Shown: positions 14,973-20,800 of the stretch, piece by piece
Layout of the letters: each line of letters begins with the position of its first letter
Position numbering within the stretch: position 1 is the first letter of the stretch
Source: Methanobacteriaceae archaeon
GTDB lineage: Archaea > Methanobacteriota > Methanobacteria > Methanobacteriales > Methanobacteriaceae
Length of the DNA: 20,800 nt
Assembly (NCBI GenBank): GCA_900766745.1
Contig: CAAFWR010000097.1
Location: 1-20,800, forward strand
Direction: 5' to 3'
The notes under the pieces: model-generated
Databases searched by the model: none
What the model saw: the letters and a program-made list of their open reading frames with translations, nothing else
What the model was told of the DNA's origin: nothing
Made by a program: the position numbers and the translations under genes

Positions 14973-14996
14973 AAAAAATAAGAAAAAATGATAAAA
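14973..14996 (-). terminator. oligo-T terminator of the lysC-dapA-dapB-asd operon
   Basis: Right after the asd stop the minus strand has two runs of six T (14983-14988 and 14973-14978) in a T-rich stretch without a hairpin, the usual archaeal form of terminator. Confidence 0.5.
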
Positions 14997-16046
14997 TTAT
15001 AAAATTTTGTCATTAATAAGTTCCGCATTTAATACTGAAGCCCCAGCTGCACCACGAATAGTGTTATGTCCTACAAGAACATACTTAAAACTATTATCAA
15101 ATGCCTGATCTTTTCTAAGTCTACCAACAGTTACAGCCATGCCATTACCTGCATTCCTGTCCATTCTTGGTTGTGGCCTATCATCTTCTTTTTTAACAAC
15201 AATAGGATTTTCTGGAGCTGAATATAAATTTAATTCTTGAGGTAAAGCTTTGAAATTTCTCATTTTGTCCTCAACGTCCTCAATATCAAAATCATCATCA
15301 AGTTCTATGAAAACAGCTTCAGTATGACCGTCAATGACAGGAACTCTATGGCAAGATGCGCTTAAAGTAAAATCAGCGGGTTTTACAGAGTTACCATCGT
15401 AATTACCTAAAATATGTAATGTTTCTGACTCCATTTTCTCTTCTTCGCTACCAATATATGGAACAAGATTATCCACAATAGCCATTGAAGGAACGCCATT
15501 ATATCCTGCGCCGGAAATAGCCTGCATAGTAGATACTCTAATACCATTAACATTAAAATTATCAACAATTGGTTTTAAAGTCAAGGTTAAAGCAATAGTA
15601 GAACAATTAGGGTTAGTCACGATAAAACCGTCCCAATTATTCTCTTTTTGTTGAGCATCAATCATATCCAAATATTCAGGATTTACTTCAGGAATAACTA
15701 ATGGAATGTTTTTCTTCATCCTATGAGCACTTGCATTAGAAGCTACAACATAATCCTTAGCAAAATCCTTTTCGATTTTAGCTGCAAGTTCAGTTGGAAC
15801 AGATGAAAAAACGATATCAACATCATTATCCATAGCTTCAGGAGTTGTATCGCAAACGATAATGTCCTTTACAGATTCGGGCATTTCTTCATTAAGATAC
15901 CAGGTAGTCGCATCTTCATATCTTTTACCAGCAGATTTAGATGAAGCTGCAAGAGCAGTTAATTCAAAATCAGGATGGCTGTCAAGCAATTGAATAAATC
16001 TTTGACCAACCATTCCAGTTGCGCCTAATACACCAACTTTAACCAT
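14997..16046 (-). CDS. asd: aspartate-semialdehyde dehydrogenase (archaeal type)
   Basis: NADP-dependent reduction of aspartyl phosphate to aspartate semialdehyde, the branch point to lysine, threonine and methionine. 349 residues, normal for the archaeal/fungal group. GVLGATGMVGQRF (5-17) is the nucleotide-binding loop, FIVTNPNCSTIAL (141-153) carries the catalytic Cys148, SGAGYNGVPS (178-187) follows, and SCHRVPVIDGHTEAVF (231-246) supplies Arg234 and the catalytic His241. ATG at 16046; GGAG at the end of dapB (which stops 6 bases earlier) serves as ribosome binding site. Last gene of the operon. Confidence 0.96.
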   Translation of the reverse strand: MVKVGVLGATGMVGQRFIQLLDSHPDFELTALAASSKSAGKRYEDATTWYLNEEMPESVKDIIVCDTTPEAMDNDVDIVFSSVPTELAAKIEKDFAKDYVVASNASAHRMKKNIPLVIPEVNPEYLDMIDAQQKENNWDGFIVTNPNCSTIALTLTLKPIVDNFNVNGIRVSTMQAISGAGYNGVPSMAIVDNLVPYIGSEEEKMESETLHILGNYDGNSVKPADFTLSASCHRVPVIDGHTEAVFIELDDDFDIEDVEDKMRNFKALPQELNLYSAPENPIVVKKEDDRPQPRMDRNAGNGMAVTVGRLRKDQAFDNSFKYVLVGHNTIRGAAGASVLNAELINDKIL

Positions 16047-16052
16047 AATTAT

Positions 16053-16871
16053 CTACTCCAGTCCAAGAACATCTTTCATATCACTGAATGTTTTAGTAGC
16101 TGTAGGAATGTATCTAACAGCCCTTATAACTCCAGCAATAAATACTTCCCTTGTATGAGCCCTATGAGTGATTTCTAATCTTTCACCATCACCAACGTAG
16201 AGTACAGTATGATCTCCTACAATATCTCCACCACGGATTGCATGAAGGCCAATTTCCTCTTTGGTTCTTTTACCAACATGTCCATGTCTTCCATAAACTC
16301 CAACTTCTTCAGGATTACGTTCAAGAGCTTCAGCAACCACTTCAAATGCAGTCATGGCTGTTCCTGAAGGAGAATCTTCTTTTTGATTATGGTGAGCTTC
16401 AATGATTTCAATATCAAAATCATCTAAAATTGGAGTTAACTTTTTAAGCAAACTAAAGAATACATTTACTCCGATTGCATAATTAGATGAAATTATAGCC
16501 TTGACGTCATTGTCTTCAATATTTTTAATATTTTCAGCCATCTGCTCTTCAGTAAAACCAGTAGTCCCCACAACCAAATTAACACCATGTTCAGCAGCTG
16601 TTTTAATAGTTACAACGGCTGCAGGAGCTATTGTAAAATCAACTAAGACATCAGGTTTTGTTTCCTCTAATACTTTAGCTAAATTTTCAGCTCCGGTAAT
16701 TTTAACATCTAAAGGACCTACTCCTGCCCTTTCACCAGCATCTTGACCTTCTAAAGGAGTATTAGGTATTTCAATAGCTGCTACAACTTCCATATCCTCT
16801 TGTTCAGTTATTTTTCTAATAATACCAGAGCCCATTCTTCCAGCTGCTCCAGTTACTGCTACTTTAATCAT
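16053..16871 (-). CDS. dapB: 4-hydroxy-tetrahydrodipicolinate reductase
   Basis: NAD(P)H-dependent second step of the diaminopimelate branch. 272 residues. VAVTGAAGRMGSGI (4-17) is the Rossmann nucleotide loop, VGTTGFTEEQ (101-110) and SSNYAIGVNVFF (128-139) are family blocks, and EAHHNQKEDSPSGTA (158-172) holds the catalytic His160/His161 and Lys164; GRHGHVGKR and IRGGDIVGDH follow. All key residues are present. A TAGGTAATT ribosome binding site overlaps the dapA stop, 9 bases before ATG. Confidence 0.97.
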   Translation of the reverse strand: MIKVAVTGAAGRMGSGIIRKITEQEDMEVVAAIEIPNTPLEGQDAGERAGVGPLDVKITGAENLAKVLEETKPDVLVDFTIAPAAVVTIKTAAEHGVNLVVGTTGFTEEQMAENIKNIEDNDVKAIISSNYAIGVNVFFSLLKKLTPILDDFDIEIIEAHHNQKEDSPSGTAMTAFEVVAEALERNPEEVGVYGRHGHVGKRTKEEIGLHAIRGGDIVGDHTVLYVGDGERLEITHRAHTREVFIAGVIRAVRYIPTATKTFSDMKDVLGLE

Positions 16872-16880
16872 AATAATTAC

Positions 16881-17774
16881 CTAAATTAAATCTAAATTAT
16901 TCAATACGTTTTTAAGAGCTTCCATATTTTCATCTTTCATAGGAGCTAATGGTTTTCTAAGAGGACCTGAAGGAAGACCCATAATGTTCATTGCAGTTTT
17001 TGCAGGAACAGGATTACTTTCTACAAATAAAACTCTTATTAAATCAAGCATTTCATAATGAAGTTCCATAGCTCTTTGATAATCGTCATTTAACATGCTG
17101 TCAACCATTAAAACCATCCTGGTAGGATCTACATTAGCTGCTGCACTAATAACACCAGTTCCTCCTAAAGCCATTATCGGCAAGGTAAGGCTGTCTTCAC
17201 CTGAAAGTATGTTAAAGTCATCTTCAAGACCCTCATTTAAAAGTGCTTTGTAAAGGTCATTTATTTTCTCAATACTGCCACTAGCTTCTTTAATTGCATC
17301 AATGTTGTCAATTTTAGCTATTTCAACAATAGTGTCTATATCCATATTTATTCCCGTACGGGAGGGAACATTATATGCAATAATTGGAATATCAGAATTC
17401 TCCGCCACTGTTTTGAAATGATCAACCAATCCGTGAGGTTGAGGTTTGTTATAGTAAGGAGTTATTACAAGAGCAGCATCAGCACCAATTTCTTCAGAGA
17501 AATGAACCAAATCTAAAGCTTCCTTAGTAGAATTACTACCTGCTCCAGCTAAAGTTTCAACACGACCATCAACTTCATCAACAAGGATTTCAATTACTTT
17601 TTCATGTTCTGCATGAGTTAATGTAGCTGATTCACCAGTAGTCGCAGCACCAAGCAAACCAGTTACTCCCTTATCGATTAGATAGTTAATATTATTTCTA
17701 AATCCTTCTTCATCAATTTCCTCATCTTTTGTAAAAGGTGTTACCATTGCAACATAGGTTCCTTCGAAATTCAT
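16881..17774 (-). CDS. dapA: 4-hydroxy-tetrahydrodipicolinate synthase
   Basis: Condenses aspartate semialdehyde with pyruvate. 297 residues, a TIM-barrel aldolase. [12 protein letters not shown] (42-53) contains Thr45-Thr46 of the pyruvate site, [10 protein letters not shown] (103-112) a conserved strand, [11 protein letters not shown] (131-141) catalytic Tyr134 and substrate-binding Arg139, and AIKEASG (160-166) the Schiff-base Lys162. [24 protein letters not shown] block follows. ATG at 17774 overlaps the lysC stop (ATGA), with AAGGAGGT upstream, so it is coupled to lysC. Confidence 0.97.
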   Translation of the reverse strand: MNFEGTYVAMVTPFTKDEEIDEEGFRNNINYLIDKGVTGLLGAATTGESATLTHAEHEKVIEILVDEVDGRVETLAGAGSNSTKEALDLVHFSEEIGADAALVITPYYNKPQPHGLVDHFKTVAENSDIPIIAYNVPSRTGINMDIDTIVEIAKIDNIDAIKEASGSIEKINDLYKALLNEGLEDDFNILSGEDSLTLPIMALGGTGVISAAANVDPTRMVLMVDSMLNDDYQRAMELHYEMLDLIRVLFVESNPVPAKTAMNIMGLPSGPLRKPLAPMKDENMEALKNVLNNLDLI

Positions 17775-18991
17775 TCTATAACCTCCTTAACTAATTCATG
17801 TGCTTTTTTACCATCTTTCCATTCAACAAATATTACTATTGCTGTTTGTGAAGATGAAATTTCAACTATATTTATATTATTTTTCCTTAATGGTTCGGTA
17901 ATGTCTGAAATAATACCTGGTGTTTCAATAAAGTCATGACTAACAAGAGTAATCATAGCTATGTCTTTATCAAGAGATAATGAACTTAGGACATCACTTT
18001 CAATTACCAAATCATGTAACAAATGATAAGCTTCATCAGAGTCTTTTTTATTTATAAATACTGTCATTGAATTTTGGCCTGCTGAAATGCCAAATATATT
18101 AATATTATTATTTGAAAGGCGTGTAGTTAAATCTGCAATCAATCCAACCTGTTTAAGCATTGATTCACCAACCAATGCTATTAAAGTTAAAGGGTCAGGA
18201 TATAATGATGCACACTTCATCATGTCTCCCTCAAATGGACCAACAATCTTAGTGCCCTTTTGAGTTAAATCTCCTTTATTGAAATTGATTATCTTTGAAT
18301 TTATTAACGGATTTTTATACATTAAAGCATGAGGGTGTAAAACTTGTGCTCCATGAGTAGCTAATTCTCTCATCTCTTCAACACTAATTTTCTCAAGTAA
18401 TTCAGCTTCTTCAATCTTATTTGGATCAGTAGACATTACCCCATCTACATCTGTAACAATAATTACTTCATTAGCATCTAAAGAATCTCCAAGTAAAAAT
18501 GCAGTAATATCACTTCCACCTCTACCAAGAGTTGTAATCTCGCCACTAGGACCTTTTCCTAAGAATCCACAAACAACAGGAATTATACCTTGATTAATTA
18601 GCTCTTTAATTCCATTCATTTTCTTATTAGTGGTTTTTAAATCAATCTTAGCTTCTAAAGGATTTGAATCTGTTACAATAGGCCATAATGAATTATAAGG
18701 ATCTATAAATTCAGATTTGACTCCTAAAGATTCAATAGCTGCTGAAAATAATCTAGTACTGGTTAATTCACCCATAGCTAAAATTTCGGCTTTACGTTGT
18801 TCAGTTAAACAATCCCCTATTGCCTCATCTGATAACTGGATTAAATCATCAGTTGTTTTATTAACAGCTGATACAACAACTACAACTTGATTTCCCTTCA
18901 TATATTCATTTACAACAGATTGAGCTGCTTTTTTAATCCTTTCTCCATTACCTACCGAAGTTCCTCCAAATTTGGCCACAATTAAGTCCAT
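17771..18991 (-). CDS. lysC: aspartate kinase
   Basis: Phosphorylates aspartate, the first step for lysine, threonine and methionine. 406 residues. [14 protein letters not shown] (6-19) includes catalytic Lys7; [11 protein letters not shown] (73-83) and [15 protein letters not shown] (154-168) bind aspartate and [15 protein letters not shown] (179-190) follows. Two ACT domains make up the C-terminus (about 268-330 and 345-406), ending in [24 protein letters not shown] strands, so feedback inhibition by an end product is likely. The length matches LysC of the Bacillus type. ATG at 18991 has AAAGGTG ahead. First gene of the operon lysC-dapA-dapB-asd; later steps to lysine are not in this window. 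Confidence 0.96.
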   Translation of the reverse strand: MDLIVAKFGGTSVGNGERIKKAAQSVVNEYMKGNQVVVVVSAVNKTTDDLIQLSDEAIGDCLTEQRKAEILAMGELTSTRLFSAAIESLGVKSEFIDPYNSLWPIVTDSNPLEAKIDLKTTNKKMNGIKELINQGIIPVVCGFLGKGPSGEITTLGRGGSDITAFLLGDSLDANEVIIVTDVDGVMSTDPNKIEEAELLEKISVEEMRELATHGAQVLHPHALMYKNPLINSKIINFNKGDLTQKGTKIVGPFEGDMMKCASLYPDPLTLIALVGESMLKQVGLIADLTTRLSNNNINIFGISAGQNSMTVFINKKDSDEAYHLLHDLVIESDVLSSLSLDKDIAMITLVSHDFIETPGIISDITEPLRKNNINIVEISSSQTAIVIFVEWKDGKKAHELVKEVIE

Positions 18992-19054
18992 TAATATTCA
19001 CACCTTTTATTAAAATATATAAAAATCAGTAAAAAATTGATTAATATACCTTAT

Positions 19055-19066
19055 CTATATATTTAT
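19055..19066 (-). promoter_or_regulatory. candidate TATA box of the lysC operon
   Basis: The minus strand reads ACTTAAATAAATATATAG in this area, about 65-75 bases before the lysC ATG. Start of transcription would be near 19035. A second AT run (TTTATATATTTT, about 19011-19022) is too close to the ribosome binding site. Confidence 0.4.
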
Positions 19067-19097
19067 TTAAGTATTCCTATTAATAAACTTTCTAATT

Positions 19098-19128
19098 AAA
19101 AAAAGAATGTTTTTAAAAAATAAAAAAA
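19098..19128 (-). terminator. oligo-T terminator of the repeat-protein gene
   Basis: Past the stop of the 85-residue gene the minus strand has T-runs of seven (19122-19128), six (19115-19120) and seven (19098-19104). No stable hairpin. Archaeal-type terminator. Confidence 0.5.
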
Positions 19129-19142
19129 GAAGAATTTAAAAT

Positions 19143-19400
19143 TCAGCAGGAGTCATCTTTAGTTCCAGATTTAACTTGTGCTTCAATTTTATATTCTATA
19201 TTGTTCTTTTTAGCACCAACAACTTGTGCTTCGATTTTGTCTTCAATCTCATTAGTTGGCTCGCCAACAACTTGATCTTCAACTTTTTCATCAATTTCGT
19301 TAGCAGATTCACCTACAACTTGATCTTCAACTTTATCGTTGATTTCTCTTTTAGGTTCTCCCACTACTTCGTCTTCGATTCTTTCACAAATTTTTACCAT
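19143..19400 (-). CDS. small acidic protein made of five 16-residue repeats
   Basis: 85 residues: MVKICE, then RIEDEVVGEPKREIND (7-22), KVEDQVVGESANEIDE (23-38), KVEDQVVGEPTNEIED (39-54), KIEAQVVGAKKNNIEY (55-70) and a shorter last copy KIEAQVKSGTKDDSC (71-85). The consensus is K-[IV]-E-[DA]-Q-V-V-G-E-x-x-N-E-I-[ED]-[DE]. It is amphipathic and acidic; no signal peptide or membrane span; one Cys near each end (5 and 85). ATG at 19400 has GGAGAGATGAAAA in front and a strong TATA box lies about 55 bases upstream, so it is very probably expressed on its own. I do not recognise the family and assign no function. Confidence 0.8.
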   Translation of the reverse strand: MVKICERIEDEVVGEPKREINDKVEDQVVGESANEIDEKVEDQVVGEPTNEIEDKIEAQVVGAKKNNIEYKIEAQVKSGTKDDSC

Positions 19401-19449
19401 TTTTCATCTCTCCATTGAAAATTGAATTAGATAACTATTATGCATATAC

Positions 19450-19460
19450 TTATATAAATA
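19450..19460 (-). promoter_or_regulatory. archaeal TATA box of the repeat-protein gene
   Basis: On the minus strand TTATTTATATAAG. Transcription would start near 19430, giving a leader of about 30 bases that includes the GGAG ribosome binding site. The core is identical to the one in front of the thermosome gene. Confidence 0.6.
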
Positions 19461-19643
19461 ATTATGGAAAAAATTGCAGAAGTGAACTCTCAGTTTTTTA
19501 GAAAAAGTGTCTGATTAGTTATTGAATATTTATTTTAAAGTTTTTTCATAATTCAATTGATATTTATTGGCAATACATAAAATTGGGAACAAACAATTAA
19601 ATATTGATATGTCCCAGTAACTGTTTATTCCAGTTCCAGTTCT
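19461..19643. other. noncoding AT-rich stretch
   Basis: No convincing open frame on either strand. Contains scattered similar phrases (CAATTGATATTTATTGG near 19555 and CAATTAAATATTGATATG near 19595) and an imperfect TGGGAACA/TGTCCCA pair (about 19583 and 19609). It lies between the repeat-protein promoter and the terminator of the adhesin remnant; I see no function. Confidence 0.4.
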
Positions 19644-19684
19644 AAAAAAAAGTAAAAATGTGGCTGTCATTAATTAGACAGCCA
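19644..19684 (-). terminator. strong hairpin terminator after the adhesin remnant
   Basis: A perfect 8-bp stem, TGGCTGTC (19661-19668) and GACAGCCA (19677-19684), loop ATTAATTA. On the minus strand it is followed by CATTTTTAC and eight T (19644-19651). The best hairpin in the window; it lies 15 bases after the stop of the Ig-like fragment, so it is the original end of the adhesin-like gene. Confidence 0.7.
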
Positions 19685-19699
19685 TAGGTTGTTTTCGAA

Positions 19700-20645
19700 T
19701 TATGTTTTTGCTTTGGCAATGAAAACCTTAGCTGTTGCTTTTGCACCTGTTTCAGGATTTACAATATCAATTTTCCAATTTCCTACACCCAAATTGATTG
19801 GCAAACTTGCAAGACCATTACTATCTGTTGTTTTTGTATATGTTATTGTTTTTCATTTTAAAATAATGAATTTCTTTTCATATTCATTCTTTGTTTGGTA
19901 AATTATTATTGAAAATAGAATTATCTATAGTACCATTAGTACCATTCCAGAAAACACTACCTCCAAAATCAGCAGAATTACCAATGAAAACAGAATTAAT
20001 TAAAATACCAACAGATCCCTGCCAAAAGATAGCTCCACCACAATTAGCTTTGTTGTTGGTGAAATTGGAATTATTTAATGCACCTTTATCACCAGACCAG
20101 TGAATAGCACCACCATTTTCCTTTCCAGTGCTGTTAATGAAATCAGAATCTTTTATAGTGCCATTTGCACCACTCCAATCAATAGCTCCACCATAATTAG
20201 CATTATTACCAGTAAAAGTAGAAACTTTTACAGCACCATTTGCACCAATCCATTGAATAGCACCACCATAACTACTAGCAGTATTATTAACGAAATTAGA
20301 TCCTGTTATTGAACCATTTGCACCACTCCAGAGAATAGCTCCACCACCATAATTATTAGCAGTATTATTAATGAAATTAATTTCTATTATTGAACCATTT
20401 GCACCCTCCCAGTAAATAGCACCACCATTATTCTTTGCACTATTAGTAATGAAACTAGAACTTGACATATTACCATTATTACCAACCCAATGAACACTAC
20501 CACCATAACCATTAGGAGCCGAATTACTGATAAATTTACAATCAGTTAAAGTACCATTATCACCAGACCAAACAACAGCACCTCCATCCCCATTTTGGAA
20601 ACTGAAGTTTACGAAAATAAAAAAAAACCTACAATTAAAAAGCAA
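19700..20645 (-). pseudogene. decayed adhesin-like protein (beta-helix repeats plus Ig-like C-terminus)
   Basis: The open part 19884-20645 encodes nine copies of a 25-28 residue beta-helix repeat, GGAIxWSGANGTIxxSxFxNNTAxxY, as in the large surface adhesin-like proteins of Methanobrevibacter. It starts abruptly inside a repeat: no ATG, no ribosome binding site, no signal peptide, with TAG in frame at 20652-20654. It ends at TGA 19884-19886. In another frame, 19700-19852 encodes the last 50 residues of an Ig-like domain (TTDSNGLASLPINLGVGN then WKIDIVNPETGAKATAKV, stop TAA 19700-19702), with an in-frame TGA at 19853-19855. So a frameshift, a nonsense codon and loss of the middle and the 5' end separate the pieces. 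I infer a broken gene; a sequencing error could explain the frameshift but not the missing ends. Confidence 0.75.
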
Positions 20646-20728
20646 AATTAACTATGTTTTAAAATTAAAATTATAAGATTCAAGAGTGTTGGCCAAAACT
20701 ATTTATTTTGATCAATGTATGATTTTTT
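20646..20728. other. junction between adhesin remnant and next gene
   Basis: Short AT-rich noncoding stretch with stops in all minus-strand frames. It probably marks the breakpoint where the 5' part of the adhesin-like gene was lost. Confidence 0.35.
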
Positions 20729-20800
20729 TTAAAAAATTGTTACGTTGAGTTCTAATTGGTTTTCTGCTGATATTGATTCGCAGAAATCTTCTATGTCTTC
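20729..20800 (-). CDS. C-terminal end of an unidentified gene (partial)
   Basis: From the window edge an open frame of 23 codons reads EDIEDFCESISAENQLEL then NVTIF and stops at TAA 20729-20731. Codon choice (GAA, AAC, ATA, TCA) resembles the coding regions here. Too short to place in a family; it may be the true end of a neighbouring gene or a truncated piece. Confidence 0.4.
   Translation of the reverse strand, partial: EDIEDFCESISAENQLELNVTIF

Noticed and set aside
18992..19142. Lysine riboswitch or attenuator before lysC
   Set aside because: The leader is short and AT-rich with no conserved stem-loops, and such riboswitches are not expected in methanogens.
19884..20620. Regular direct repeats that could suggest a CRISPR array
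   Set aside because: The repeats are 75-84 bases, degenerate, in frame, and encode beta-helix GGAI-W-G repeats; there are no constant-length spacers and no cas genes.

Overview
The window looks like a chromosomal segment of a methanogenic archaeon of the order Methanobacteriales, most likely Methanobrevibacter. The DNA is very AT-rich and ribosome binding sites are mostly of the form AGGTGAT or GGAGG. Archaeal TATA boxes (TTTATATAA) and oligo-T terminators are visible. The gene content is archaeal: a group II chaperonin (thermosome), archaeal NAC, a UPF0305/DUF2115 protein and archaeal-type Asd. A repeat-rich adhesin-like beta-helix remnant sits at the right end. Species cannot be assigned from the sequence alone.

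Layout. 1-750: the 3' end of a membrane protein gene, a small DUF4258-like gene, and facing them a very short gene for a 34-residue strongly basic protein; they share a bidirectional hairpin terminator. 842-5905 (minus strand): a housekeeping-looking block read as NAC, metallophosphoesterase, then (from a separate promoter) an NYN/PIN-type ribonuclease translationally coupled to a membrane protein with a GGDD/class III cyclase-like domain, a small sequon-rich membrane protein, and argJ. 6156-7165: a GNAT acetyltransferase and a DUF2115 protein, tail to tail. 7272-9940 (plus): xseA-xseB (bacterial-type exonuclease VII) followed by a family 2 glycosyltransferase. 9937-10800: a radical SAM protein. 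10989-13316: a metal-binding TIM-barrel protein converging on the thermosome gene. 13558-14904: a cyclase-family hydrolase converging on a coiled-coil protein. 14997-18991 (minus): the operon lysC-dapA-dapB-asd, the common trunk from aspartate to the lysine, threonine and methionine branches. 19143-19400: a small protein built almost wholly of five 16-residue repeats. 19700-20645: a decayed adhesin-like gene, then the end of an unidentified gene at the window edge.

Most of the window is ordinary core metabolism. The parts that deserve attention are the coupled pair of a GGDD-domain membrane protein and an NYN nuclease (2428-4648) with a class III phosphodiesterase-like enzyme just upstream, the two unusual small proteins (643-747 and 19143-19400), the four 22-residue repeats inside XseA, and a perfect 14-bp palindrome in front of the coiled-coil gene. 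No tRNA, rRNA, CRISPR array or intact insertion sequence was recognised.
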